Shown here: positions 33,117 through 41,813 of the stretch, piece by piece
Position numbering within the stretch: position 1 is the stretch's first letter
How the letters are laid out: the number at the start of each line of letters is the position of its first letter
Assembly: GCF_021739485.1 (NCBI RefSeq)
Contig: NZ_JAJFNK010000035.1
Span: forward strand, 1-53,717
From: Alicyclobacillus tolerans
Lineage (GTDB): Bacteria; Bacillota; Bacilli; Alicyclobacillales; Alicyclobacillaceae
DNA length: 53,717 bases
Direction: 5' to 3'
The notes under the pieces: generated by a model
Seen by the model: only the letters and a program-made list of their open reading frames with translations
Told to the model about the DNA's origin: nothing
Database searches by the model: none
Program-made: the position numbers and the translations under genes

Positions 33117-33668
33117 TCACCTCGCCCATTGGCTTTGGTTTTGGGCGTACAAGTCTTGCCCCAAGGTGTCATAAGCGACGATGGCTGGAAAGTCGCGAAT
33201 CCACAAACGCACAATGGCTTCAGGGCCCAAATCGGGATAGGCCACCACTTCTTTTTTCCAGATGCACTGTCCCAGCAGTGCACCCGCCCCGCCCGTGGCC
33301 ACAAGGTACACGGCCTGGTGGGCGATCATCGCTTGTTTGACTTCTTCGCTGCGATAACCTTTGCCCATGGTCGCCGCGACGCCGCGCTGGTGCATCATAG
33401 GGGTGTACTTGTCCATGCGCCCGCTCGTCGTGGGACCAGCCGCACCGACAGCGCGCCCGTCAAAAGCCGGGGACGGACCCACGTAGTAGATGACCTCTCC
33501 CGCCACGTCGACCGGCCAAGGCTCATTGCGCTGCGCCAGCTCAAACAGGCGCTTGTGCGCTTCGTCCCTTGCTGCCAGCACGGTCCCGGTCAGAACGACT
33601 TTATCCCCCGCGCGCAGTTTCAAAACGTCCTGCTTGTGTAAAGGACACGAGAGCTCCCACGTATTCAC
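33117..33668 (-). CDS. Class I fumarase-type hydratase, beta subunit
   Basis: The 183-residue protein matches the C-terminal half of class I fumarases/tartrate dehydratases: LRAGDKVVLTGTVLAARDEAHKR, IYYVGPSPAF, GAAGPTTSGRMDKYTPM and KGYRSEEVKQAM with GGAGALL. It partners the alpha subunit 9 bases upstream. Possible substrates are fumarate/malate, tartrate or mesaconate/citramalate; the surrounding CoA genes make a C5 branched dicarboxylate plausible. Confidence 0.92.
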   Translation of the reverse strand: MNTWELSCPLHKQDVLKLRAGDKVVLTGTVLAARDEAHKRLFELAQRNEPWPVDVAGEVIYYVGPSPAFDGRAVGAAGPTTSGRMDKYTPMMHQRGVAATMGKGYRSEEVKQAMIAHQAVYLVATGGAGALLGQCIWKKEVVAYPDLGPEAIVRLWIRDFPAIVAYDTLGQDLYAQNQSQWAR

Positions 33669-33677
33669 AGATTCACC

Positions 33678-34550
33678 TCACAACACAAAAGTCTTCACGC
33701 GGGCCGAGTGGCACTGCAAGTTCACGGCGACGGGCAGTGCCGCCATGTGCAAGGGATGGGTTTCGATGTGCACCGCCAACGCAGTCGTCGTCCCGCCCAG
33801 TCCCATGGGCCCGATGCCAAGGTTGTTGACCTCTTGCAGCAGTTCCTGCTCAAGCGCCGCGATTTCAGAGTCTGGGCTGGGAGTCCCCACTTCCCGGAGC
33901 AAAGCCTGTTTCGCCAAGGTGCCGACCGAATCAAACGTCCCTCCGACGCCCACCCCGACAATGAGCGGAGGACAGGCATTCGGGCCAGCGGCTTTCACGA
34001 CGTCGAGGACAAACTCCTTGACTCCCTGTACTCCAGAAGCCGGGGTCAACATCTTCAGTTGACTCATGTTGTCCGCCCCGCCCCCTTTGGGCAGGACCGT
34101 AATGCGAAGACTCGATCCTAAAACGATGCGGGAATGAAGGACTCCAGGGGTGTTAAACCCGCTGTTTTGGCCGTGAAACGGGTGGCTGAGCACCGAACCC
34201 CGCAGGTGTGCCGACTGGTAGCCACGGCGAATGCCGGCATGCACAGCCTCTTCGAAAGACCCGCCTACGAAGTGAATGTCCTGTCCAATTTCCATGAAGA
34301 CGATGGTGACCCCTCCGTCTTGACACAAACTGACCTGCGACTGCGCCGCTTGTGCGGCATTGTCGAGAATCTGCTCCAATACCTCCTGTCCCATCGGAGA
34401 AAGCTCACTTTGCGCGGCCTGGCGAATGGCGGCGACGACGTCGTCGGGCAGCATCGTGTTGGCTTCCTGGCAGAGGTTTGAAACGATGTCTTCAACCGCT
34501 TTCACGTGAATCTCCCGCACGGCACTCTCTTTTGCGTTAAGCTCAGTCAC
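33678..34550 (-). CDS. Class I fumarase-type hydratase, alpha subunit ([4Fe-4S])
   Basis: The 290-residue subunit holds all three cluster cysteines: CQDGGVTIVF (usually CQDTG), NACPPLIVGVGVGGT and NLQCHSARV. GLGGTTTALAVHIET and HPFHGQNSGFNTPG are also typical. The cluster is oxygen-sensitive in this family. GTG 34550 is chosen with GGGAGG about 11 bases upstream; it overlaps the end of the GntR regulator gene by eight bases, so the regulator and hydratase are co-transcribed. Confidence 0.92.
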   Translation of the reverse strand: MTELNAKESAVREIHVKAVEDIVSNLCQEANTMLPDDVVAAIRQAAQSELSPMGQEVLEQILDNAAQAAQSQVSLCQDGGVTIVFMEIGQDIHFVGGSFEEAVHAGIRRGYQSAHLRGSVLSHPFHGQNSGFNTPGVLHSRIVLGSSLRITVLPKGGGADNMSQLKMLTPASGVQGVKEFVLDVVKAAGPNACPPLIVGVGVGGTFDSVGTLAKQALLREVGTPSPDSEIAALEQELLQEVNNLGIGPMGLGGTTTALAVHIETHPLHMAALPVAVNLQCHSARVKTFVL

Positions 34551-35217
34551 CAGACAGGTAACCTCCCTGTACCAAGTGATCGATGAGGGCATCCCGCGAA
34601 CGCTCGATGTGCTCACGCGCGATCCGCTCCAGCAGCTCCCAATCCTGGCTGCCAATCGCTTGGGTCATTCGTTCGTGTTCGAGCTGCGAATGCATCGCCT
34701 GATCGGCCACAAAGACCGGCGTATACGGAGGCAATCCTACCCACAGCGAATCGATCAAACGGTTCATCCGCGGCCAGGGACAGTGGGCGCGCAGCAGTCG
34801 GTGAAACTCTTTGTTGACCTTAGCGAATGACTCGGTGGCGCCTTGTTTTGCGTACTGTCCCATCCGCTCCACCCACTCGTGCAGGCGTCCGACTTCGCTT
34901 TCCGTCAAATGCGGAGCCGAGAGCCGGTAAGCCACCGGTTCGTTCAGTGCGCGCAGTGTGTAGACCTCTTGAAACTGATCGATGGTCACGCCTGCCACCA
35001 CGGCACCTTTGCGCGCATCGAGTTCGATCAGCCCTTCCAAGGCGAGTTGTTTCAACGCGTCCCGAATGGGCATCCGGCTCACCGAAAATTTTTCCGCGAT
35101 CTCTTCTTGCACAAGGCGGGTGCCGGGCGGCAGCGTCTGATCGAGGATCATCGTCCGCAAAGCATCCGCAACCTTCGCAAAAAGTGGTTCGTGTTCAATC
35201 CCCCAGTCACTTGCCAC
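34543..35217 (-). CDS. GntR family (FadR/FCD subfamily) transcriptional regulator
   Basis: The 224-residue regulator has an N-terminal winged helix (LFAKVADALRTMILDQTLPPG, EEIAEKFSVSRMPIRDALKQLALEGLI) and a C-terminal all-helical FCD effector domain (about 90-215) with metal-ligand-like Asp/His positions (EFHRLLRAH, HSQLEHERM, REHIERSRDAL). GTG 35217 follows AAGGGGG at seven bases. It opens the transcript with the fumarase genes and its promoter carries GGATACTGTATCC, so it probably represses itself. The same site before the 38701-39882 gene suggests it controls that operon too. Confidence 0.92.
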   Translation of the reverse strand: MASDWGIEHEPLFAKVADALRTMILDQTLPPGTRLVQEEIAEKFSVSRMPIRDALKQLALEGLIELDARKGAVVAGVTIDQFQEVYTLRALNEPVAYRLSAPHLTESEVGRLHEWVERMGQYAKQGATESFAKVNKEFHRLLRAHCPWPRMNRLIDSLWVGLPPYTPVFVADQAMHSQLEHERMTQAIGSQDWELLERIAREHIERSRDALIDHLVQGGYLSGD

Positions 35218-35244
35218 GGGTGGGCCCCCTTTTTTTGCCGTTCG

Positions 35245-35291
35245 GGATACTGTATCCACCCGAATTGTACCATAGCGGATCGCGTTTTCAA
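35245..35291 (-). promoter_or_regulatory. Promoter and operator of the GntR regulator gene
   Basis: On the minus strand TTGAAA (35291-35286) and TACAAT (35269-35264) are 16 bases apart. The 13-bp palindrome GGATACTGTATCC (35245-35257 on the plus strand) starts seven bases after the -10, over the expected start of transcription, the right place for a repressor site. Confidence 0.7.
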
Positions 35292-35355
35292 TCCTTATAT
35301 TCAGAACTTTCTCACTGTGCTGTGAGTTAAAATGCACCGCGGCAAAAGGGAGACA

Positions 35356-35427
35356 CACCCTTGCACCCTTGCACCTCCACCTGGACCTCGAGACCTTGGC
35401 CACCTCGGGACCTTGGCCCTCGGACCT
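35356..35427. repeat. Short C-rich tandem repeats after the acyl-CoA synthetase gene
   Basis: CACCCTTG units (7-8 bp) grade into GACCTTGGCC(A)CCTCGG units of about 17 bp just after the 35426 stop codon. They fill part of the 208-base gap before the GntR promoter. Confidence 0.6.
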
Positions 35428-37687
35428 ATTTGTAGATGACGGCATCGAGCACGAGGGCGCTGTGGAGACCTGCGCGCACCGGATTCAATTCCAGTTCGCG
35501 GTAACCGGTTTGCTCGAGCAGCGATCCTCCCACACGCGCAATGTGCGATAAAAATTCAGCCAAAGCATCGAGATCGACAGCCTCCTGCCCGCGCGCACCT
35601 TGCAAAATGGGAGCTGCTTGAAGCGAAGCCAGGCCAGACTTAATACGCGATGCGTCCACGCTGTCTGCCAGTTCCATCCGCACGTCGCGAAACACTTCGG
35701 TCATGACGCCTCCCAGTCCATAGACGAGAACCGGACCAAACACGTCGTCTTGGCGCACGCTCACCAGAAGTTCCACACCTTGCGGCGCCATCGCTTCCAC
35801 CAACACCCGCGCGTCGTCCAATCCCATGCGCTGTGCGATGTCAAACAGTTCTTTGGCTGCGCGCGCAACGGCGCTGTCGTCGGCCATTCCGACTTTGACT
35901 CCGCCCAAATCCGTTTTGTGCTGCACGGCACTGGACTGGAGCTTCAACACCACCGGCAACCCGATGTCCTGCGCCGCCTCCACCGCGGCGTCCGGTGAAT
36001 TCACCAGGCGACCGCTGGGCACGGATATGCCGTGCTGGTCCAGCCACTGCTTGATGTCGTATTCAAGAAGGCTGGCAGGCAACCCGTTGAGGACTCCAGG
36101 GAGCAGGGCAGCACCCGCGGCATTGGGCGAATTGGCACCGCTGACCTCGCCGTTCACCTCGCTTGCCGCTGCCGATGGAGCAGACCCCTGCGCATGCGGC
36201 GACAGAGCCTCGAAGTTCGCCTCCATGTGCGCCAATTTGGCGATCCAGTTGACGCAGGAGACGGGGTCGTCGTAGATGGCAACGCGAAGCTTGCGCAGTT
36301 GTGCGCTCACCTCGTCCGTTCCAAACCCCGCGACAAACAGCGGAATATCCGAAGACTCGCGCACCTCCCGCAGGGCGGACACCATGGTCTCGGCAAGCGA
36401 AGGCGCCGCAATAACGTGGCTCAAAAACGCGACCAAGGCATCGAGGCGGGCGTGCTGCACCATGGGCAAAGCCGAATAGGCCAGCAAGTCTGGTTCGTTG
36501 ATGAACTGCGCGGTAAAGTCGACCGGATTGCGGGGTGCGGCAAACGCAACCCGCTGCAAAATGTGGCGCTGTACTTCATCGGGCATTTCCGGCACCTGCA
36601 AGGATGCCTCAAGCGCCGCGTCCGCCATGAGAATTCCTGCGCCGCCGGACATCGTCACAATCCCAAGGCGCGTGCCTTTGGGAATCTGGTCGATCGCGGC
36701 GGCCTGCGCCAGGTCCAGCATCTCGCGGATGGTTTGTGCCCGGATGGCCCGGTGCCCGCGCAAGGCCGCATCAAACGCAGCGTCCGAGCCGACCATCGAC
36801 CCAGTGTGCGATTGCGCCGCAGCCGCCCCTGCATCCGTCGTTCCGCACTTGACTACAATCAGGATTTTCCCCATTGCATCGACGGCGTCCAGTGCACGGC
36901 GAAAGGCGCGGCCGTCCTTGACGCCTTCAAAGTAGGCGAGGATGACCTTTGTCTGCGGGTCCCTGGCCGAGTACTCCACCAAATCGGCGACGGACAGACC
37001 AGACTCGTTCCCGGTCGAAGCCCAGTGGGTGACGTCCAGCCCGCGCTCCACAGCCAGCCTGAACAAATAAGCCCCAAAGGCGCCGCTTTGCGTGATAATG
37101 GCCACGTTGCCCTCCGACGACTGTTTAATGCCCTCGAAACCCGATGAAAACGTGGCGTAAACGCCCGCGGTGGCGTTCACCAACCCCAGGCAATTGGGGC
37201 CAATCACCAAATTACCGGATGAATTGGCAAGAGCGGCGAGCTCCTGCTCCGCCCTCAAGCCGGCCTCACCGGTCTCTTTATAACCCGCCGTGAACACGAC
37301 GTATCCGCCGACTTTGCCAGCTCCCGCACGCAGCACATCCGCCACCTGGTTCTGGCTGACGGCCACAATGGCCATGTCCACGGGTTCTGGCAAAGCGTCG
37401 ATCGACGGATACGCTGGGAACCCCTGCACCGTATCGTACTTCGGGTTGATCGGATAAATCGTACCGCTGTAGCCTGCCGCCTTGGAGTAGGCGATAGGCC
37501 GCCCGCCAATGCGCCGGGGGTCCTCACTGGCGCCGACAACAGCGATGGACCGCGGCGACAAAAAGCGCTGCAGGCGTTCAAACACTGCAGTTGCACCTTC
37601 TTTGTGCCGTTCGCGTTCCTGAGGCGGTTCGGGCTGTTCGCGATGTTCTTGCCGTGTGTCCGACGAAGACTTCGACCTGCTGGACAA
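35426..37687 (-). CDS. ADP-forming acyl/acetate-CoA ligase (NDP-forming acyl-CoA synthetase)
   Basis: The 753-residue fused enzyme makes or uses acyl-CoA with ATP/ADP + phosphate. Domains: CoA-binding (about 45-140; RSIAVVGASEDPRRIGGRP), succinyl-CoA-ligase-like (about 160-470) with the phosphohistidine motif QSHTGSMVGSDAAF, a linker, and a C-terminal ATP-grasp domain (about 545-750; LPVVLKLQSSAVQHKTDLGG, VLVEAMAPQGVELLV). A charged tail of about 35 residues precedes the first domain. TTG 37687 follows AGGAGG at eight bases. It lies between the SDR and the regulator, same strand. Confidence 0.92.
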   Translation of the reverse strand: MSSRSKSSSDTRQEHREQPEPPQERERHKEGATAVFERLQRFLSPRSIAVVGASEDPRRIGGRPIAYSKAAGYSGTIYPINPKYDTVQGFPAYPSIDALPEPVDMAIVAVSQNQVADVLRAGAGKVGGYVVFTAGYKETGEAGLRAEQELAALANSSGNLVIGPNCLGLVNATAGVYATFSSGFEGIKQSSEGNVAIITQSGAFGAYLFRLAVERGLDVTHWASTGNESGLSVADLVEYSARDPQTKVILAYFEGVKDGRAFRRALDAVDAMGKILIVVKCGTTDAGAAAAQSHTGSMVGSDAAFDAALRGHRAIRAQTIREMLDLAQAAAIDQIPKGTRLGIVTMSGGAGILMADAALEASLQVPEMPDEVQRHILQRVAFAAPRNPVDFTAQFINEPDLLAYSALPMVQHARLDALVAFLSHVIAAPSLAETMVSALREVRESSDIPLFVAGFGTDEVSAQLRKLRVAIYDDPVSCVNWIAKLAHMEANFEALSPHAQGSAPSAAASEVNGEVSGANSPNAAGAALLPGVLNGLPASLLEYDIKQWLDQHGISVPSGRLVNSPDAAVEAAQDIGLPVVLKLQSSAVQHKTDLGGVKVGMADDSAVARAAKELFDIAQRMGLDDARVLVEAMAPQGVELLVSVRQDDVFGPVLVYGLGGVMTEVFRDVRMELADSVDASRIKSGLASLQAAPILQGARGQEAVDLDALAEFLSHIARVGGSLLEQTGYRELELNPVRAGLHSALVLDAVIYK

Positions 37688-37779
37688 TGCTTCAACCTCC
37701 TCTTGGTTCTATCTGCCAGTCCCCTCGTGTGCATAACGTCGCGCTGAGTTGGGCGTCCGCGGTGACACAGGCGTCGCGA

Positions 37780-38628
37780 TTACATCGAAAAGGCTCCTTT
37801 ACTCAGCCACCGCCCTCCGTCGATGACAAAGGTGCTCCCTGTGATGTAACTGGCATAATCGCTTACGAGGTACGATGCCATGTCGGCCACTTCCGCCTTA
37901 TTCGCCATGCGTCCCGCTGGAATCTGCGAGAGGACGTAAGCAGCTTTTTCAGGGTCAGGCCACAACTGCCGCACAGCTCCGGTGTCCTCAATCGGTCCTG
38001 GCGCGATCGCGTTGACTCGGATACCCAAAGAAGCCCACTCCACCGCCAGGGTTTTCGTCATCGCGATGACACCCGCCTTGGCGCTGGCTGAGTGCACGGT
38101 ATACGGATTCCCGGTCATGGCGTGGGTCGAAACGATGTTGAGAATGACGCCTCCCCGTCCGGTCTGCGTCATCGCCCTGGCCGCGCGCTGACTGCAAAAC
38201 CAAGTGCCGTTTAGGACGATTTCGACGACTGACTTCCAGGCGTTCACCGACATGTCCAGTGATTTCACCGTAAAGTTGCCAGCGGCATTGTTTACGAGAA
38301 TATCGATTGGCCCGAGTTCCGCCGTCGTCCGTTCAATCAACGCATCCACCTGTTCGGGGCTGCGCACATCGGTCGGAACTGCTAGGGCCTTCACCCCAAA
38401 CTGGCGCAACTCGCGGGCTGCGTCTTCGATGACCTCTTGCTTTCGGCTGGCCACGCAGACGTTGCAGCCCAGATGGGCAAAGGTTTTGGCCATTTCCCGG
38501 CCCAGTCCCGTGCCCCCGCCCGTGACAATGGCGACTTTGCCCTTCAATGCGCCATCGCGAAGCATTGGGCCTTTCGCAGTCAAGACCTCTTCACCACCGT
38601 CTGCCTTGGAATTGAAATTCATCGACAC
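37780..38628 (-). CDS. SDR oxidoreductase, 2,4-dienoyl-CoA reductase (DECR2)-like
   Basis: The 282-residue short-chain dehydrogenase has the NADP(H) motif VTGGGTGLGREMAKTFA and NNAAGNF. The usual Tyr-x3-Lys is replaced by a serine/lysine arrangement (VHSASAKAGVIAMTKTLAVEW) followed by RVNAIAPGPIEDTGA, the pattern of peroxisomal/bacterial 2,4-dienoyl-CoA reductases rather than of classical SDRs. It would reduce conjugated dienoyl- or enoyl-CoA esters. GTG 38628 is used, with GGAGAGG eight bases upstream; GTG 38637 and ATG 38622 are alternatives. Confidence 0.88.
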   Translation of the reverse strand: MSMNFNSKADGGEEVLTAKGPMLRDGALKGKVAIVTGGGTGLGREMAKTFAHLGCNVCVASRKQEVIEDAARELRQFGVKALAVPTDVRSPEQVDALIERTTAELGPIDILVNNAAGNFTVKSLDMSVNAWKSVVEIVLNGTWFCSQRAARAMTQTGRGGVILNIVSTHAMTGNPYTVHSASAKAGVIAMTKTLAVEWASLGIRVNAIAPGPIEDTGAVRQLWPDPEKAAYVLSQIPAGRMANKAEVADMASYLVSDYASYITGSTFVIDGGRWLSKGAFSM

Positions 38629-38700
38629 GGCAACCACCTCTCCTTGGTCGTTTGGTCAAACAGCCCATAAACGCAAGCGCTTTCACACAGCCTGCATCTG

Positions 38701-39882
38701 TTACTTCACCACTCCCATGCTGCGCAGCCGGTCAATGTCCTCCCGACTGTAGCCCATCTCCTGCAAAACATCCGTTCCGTGTTCCCCGAGCATGGGCGGT
38801 CGGCTCTGTATCGTAACTTCGGAGCCGGAAAACCGAAACGGAGACCGGACCATCTGAAACTCACCCAACCCCGGGTACTCTGAGGTCTGGATCATCCCGC
38901 GTGCCTGGGTTTGTTCGTGGTTCAACACTTCGGCGACGTTTTGTACCTGCGCGCAAGGGACTCCGCATTCTTCCAGCCGCTGCACAAGTTCCGTTGCAGT
39001 GTATCCGCGCGTGACGCGGTGCAGTTCCTCGATGAGCTGGGGCCGGTGTTTGACGCGGGCGGCATTTTTTGCAAACCGCTCGTCTTCAAGCAAGTGCGCG
39101 ATGTTTAACCCATTGCACAACTTCACAAACAATCCGTCGTTGGCGACGGCAATGATGACATATCCGTCCGAGGTTTCTATGGCCTGGTACGGCGCGATGC
39201 TAAAGTGAGCGGACCCCAGTCGCTGGCCGATTTGGCCCGTTACAAAGAACGTCGTAGCAAAGTACGTCATCAGAGAGACTTGACCCTCAAACAAACTGGA
39301 CTCGACGTATTGCCCCTCTCCCGTCAGGTTGCGTTGAAACAGCGCGCCGACGACGCTTAGGGCGGCCCACATGCCGGCGGTGAGGTCCGCAATGGACCAG
39401 CCAGAGCGCACGGGTCCACCGTTTTCTTCCCCAGTTACGGACATCAATCCGCTAAACGCCTGCATCATCAAGTCGTAACCCGGGCGTTCCTTAAGCGGTC
39501 CAGTCCGTCCGAAGCCGCTGACTGAACAGTATACGAGGCGGGGATTGACGGCCTTGAGGTCTTCGTAGCCCAGACCCCATTTTTCCATCGTCCCATAGCG
39601 GAAGTTTTCGACAACCACGTCGGCCTGTGCTGCAAGGGAGCGAACAATTTCCTGCGCTTCAGGCGTTTTGAGGTCGAGGGCAATGCTGCGTTTGTTGCGG
39701 TTAAATGCGAGGAAATAACAACTGACCCCGTTGACTGTGGGCTCGTAGCGCCTGGTTTCGTCGCCTTGCAGGCTTTCCACCTTCGTGATTTCGGCGCCCA
39801 AATCACTGAGGATCTGAGAGCAGAAAGGGCCTGCGAGGACGCGGCTGAGGTCGAGCACCTTGATGTTGGCTAATGGCTGCAA
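38701..39882 (-). CDS. CaiB/BaiF-type CoA-transferase (second copy)
   Basis: The 393-residue class III CoA-transferase is a paralogue of the 30981-32243 protein: IKVLDLSRVLAGPFCSQILS, NRNKRSIALDL, VVENFRYGTMEKWGLG and GYDLMMQAFSGLMSVTG with the catalytic aspartate. It is the first gene of the 39882-to-35426 transcript (CoA-transferase, SDR, CoA ligase). Its upstream region contains GGATACGGTATCC, identical in both arms to the regulator's site. Confidence 0.92.
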   Translation of the reverse strand: MQPLANIKVLDLSRVLAGPFCSQILSDLGAEITKVESLQGDETRRYEPTVNGVSCYFLAFNRNKRSIALDLKTPEAQEIVRSLAAQADVVVENFRYGTMEKWGLGYEDLKAVNPRLVYCSVSGFGRTGPLKERPGYDLMMQAFSGLMSVTGEENGGPVRSGWSIADLTAGMWAALSVVGALFQRNLTGEGQYVESSLFEGQVSLMTYFATTFFVTGQIGQRLGSAHFSIAPYQAIETSDGYVIIAVANDGLFVKLCNGLNIAHLLEDERFAKNAARVKHRPQLIEELHRVTRGYTATELVQRLEECGVPCAQVQNVAEVLNHEQTQARGMIQTSEYPGLGEFQMVRSPFRFSGSEVTIQSRPPMLGEHGTDVLQEMGYSREDIDRLRSMGVVK

Positions 39883-39952
39883 ATCGCTTCACCTGCTTCT
39901 TTCAGGGTTGGACCTGCTGCCCAGTGGGCGGTTGCCCGCAAGCAGTTCCGGA

Positions 39953-39998
39953 GGATACGGTATCCACACTCTAATTTAACGGAATTCGGTCCAAATTC
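39953..39998 (-). promoter_or_regulatory. Operator candidates upstream of the distal CoA-transferase gene
   Basis: GGATACGGTATCCAC (palindrome 39953-39965) matches the GntR-gene site at 35245-35257 in both arms and in the AC flank. Seventeen bases on is a second, imperfect palindrome GAATTCGGTCCAAATTC (39982-39998). No convincing -35/-10 pair was identified by eye. The remainder of the 39883-40118 gap holds nothing recognisable. Confidence 0.6.
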
Positions 39999-40118
39999 AT
40001 ACCATAATTATCAATATTCAGATTTTGTGTCGCTAAGGAGCTGCATTGGGTAACGAGGTTGGCTGCTGTGGCCCCGATACCCCAGTTTTTCACATGCGTC
40101 GGCCATCGTGTCCTGTAT

Positions 40119-40787
40119 TCAATCTACATGCACGGTGCGAATGTCCTTCAAGTGAGGCAAGGAGGCTTGAAGTGCGTCGAGCAAGTCGTCCCCAATGGCT
40201 TCGTCGACTTCGCACAAGGTGATGGCAAAACCGCCCCGCCTCCACCGTTCCAAACTGAGGCGAGCAATGTTGTACCCCGCTTCGTCAAGAAGGTGGGAAA
40301 CTTTAGCCAGAAACCCTCGCTCGTCTTGATGGTGCAAAATCAAAGTCGGGTTTTCCCCGGAAAACTTGATTGGCAGGTCGTCGAGCTCTTGCACCTCAAT
40401 TTTCCCTCCGCCGAGCGAACTCGCGACCACCTTGACCGACCTCGTCGCCCCGGCCAACGCGATCCGCACCGTGTTGGGGTGATAAAAGCCCAGATTGACC
40501 GTTTTAAAGGCATAGTCTAACCCGAGTTCGCGCGCTTTGGCGTCGGCAGTCGGGACCTCTGCGCTGTCGGTGGCCATTCCGAGTACCCCCGACAAAAGCG
40601 CCAAGTCGGTACCGTGCCCCCGATAGGTTTCTGCAAACGACCCCATCAGTTCGAACACCGCTTGCTTTGGTTCTTCACCAAGCACCTGCCGCGCGATGTT
40701 GCCAATGCGGATGGGTCCAGCCGTATGCGAACTCGAAGGTCCGACCATGACGGGTCCGATGATCTCGAATGCGCTGTGGTACTTCAT
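40119..40787 (-). CDS. sdaAB: L-serine dehydratase, iron-sulfur-dependent, beta subunit
   Basis: The 222-residue subunit works with SdaAA to deaminate L-serine to pyruvate. AFEIIGPVMVGPSSSHTAGP is the signature, and a C-terminal ACT domain (about 150-222; FLAKVSHLLDEAGYNIARL) probably senses serine. ATG 40787 overlaps the sdaAA stop by four bases with AAGGAGGGAGG upstream; a longer frame to 41195 is a cysteine/arginine-rich shadow. It is last in the glycine-riboswitch operon. Confidence 0.93.
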   Translation of the reverse strand: MKYHSAFEIIGPVMVGPSSSHTAGPIRIGNIARQVLGEEPKQAVFELMGSFAETYRGHGTDLALLSGVLGMATDSAEVPTADAKARELGLDYAFKTVNLGFYHPNTVRIALAGATRSVKVVASSLGGGKIEVQELDDLPIKFSGENPTLILHHQDERGFLAKVSHLLDEAGYNIARLSLERWRRGGFAITLCEVDEAIGDDLLDALQASLPHLKDIRTVHVD

Positions 40788-41695
40788 TGGCCGCCTCCCT
40801 CCTTGCTTTCCGGAAACAGTTCTCCTCCGAAGACCTGCCGGCGCAGCCGCTTGCCAGTCGGGGTGCCTGCCAGTCCTCCAATTCCTGTTTCCCGCAAGGA
40901 CACGGGCAGTTCGTTGCCGATGTCGCGCATCGCTTGAATCACCTCGTCCGGTGGAATGATGCTTTTCACCCCGGCCAACGCCATGTCGGCAGCAGCCAGC
41001 GCAGTGACGGCATGAAGCCCGTTGCGCACAATGCAGGGAATCTCCACGAGTCCCGCAACGGGATCGCACACCAAACCCAGCGAGTTTTTCAGAGTCAAGC
41101 CCACGGCGTGCCCCACTTGTTCCGGACTGCCCCCAGCAAGTTCCACAAGGGCTCCTGCAGCCATGGCTGTCGCAGAGCCCACTTCCGCCTGGCAACCGCC
41201 CGTCGCCCCTGCAATCGATGCAGAATTGGCGATGACCAGGCCCAAAGCCGCGGCGGTGAACATCGCCATGACGACCGCATCGCGGCTAAATCTGCCCGAA
41301 TCCAACGCGTACACCAAAACACCTGGCAGGATTCCAGCCGCTCCCGCGGTCGGTGTCGCGACGATGCGCCCCATGCCAGCGTTGACCTCTGAAACGGACA
41401 AGGCGTAGGCCATCGCGCGCAGGGTTTGCGGCGCGACAAAAGTGCTGCCTTGTTTCACGTACTCGTGGACCCGGTAGGCATCGCCGCCCGTTAGGCCGGT
41501 GCGCGATTGAATTGGGGACTGCACCCCTTTTCGCACAGCCTCTTCCATGACGTCAAACTGCCTGGACATGCGTTCGACAATTTCCTGCTCCGAATGGCCC
41601 GTTTGTTCGACTTCCACAGCCAGCATCACCTTGGCAATGGTGGTTTGGCTTTGCTGCGCCAATTGGATTAGTTCTTGCAGATGCGTAAACGACAC
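40784..41695 (-). CDS. sdaAA: L-serine dehydratase, iron-sulfur-dependent, alpha subunit
   Basis: The 303-residue catalytic subunit has VATPTAGAAGILPGVL, the cluster cysteines in GATGGCQAEVGSAT and CDPVAGLVEIPCIVRNG, and a glycine-rich end near LRRQVFGGELFPES. The N-terminal helix region begins VSFTHLQELIQLA; GTG 41695 has GGGAGGG seven bases upstream, while the longer frame to 41872 is spurious. It follows gcvPB by 118 bases. Confidence 0.94.
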   Translation of the reverse strand: MSFTHLQELIQLAQQSQTTIAKVMLAVEVEQTGHSEQEIVERMSRQFDVMEEAVRKGVQSPIQSRTGLTGGDAYRVHEYVKQGSTFVAPQTLRAMAYALSVSEVNAGMGRIVATPTAGAAGILPGVLVYALDSGRFSRDAVVMAMFTAAALGLVIANSASIAGATGGCQAEVGSATAMAAGALVELAGGSPEQVGHAVGLTLKNSLGLVCDPVAGLVEIPCIVRNGLHAVTALAAADMALAGVKSIIPPDEVIQAMRDIGNELPVSLRETGIGGLAGTPTGKRLRRQVFGGELFPESKEGGGQ

Positions 41696-41813
41696 CGTGC
41701 ATCCCTCCCATGGGGCTGGGCTGTTGCCCTCCATGCAAAGGCCGCGAACGGATGCAGCCAAAACCAGCTGCAGACACAGTCGCGGCCCACAATCGCAAAT
41801 ACCTTGTGACAAA

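Noticed and set aside
36032..37147. 371-codon plus-strand open frame opposite the CoA ligase
   Set aside because: Antisense shadow of a clear ligase gene; no start signals.
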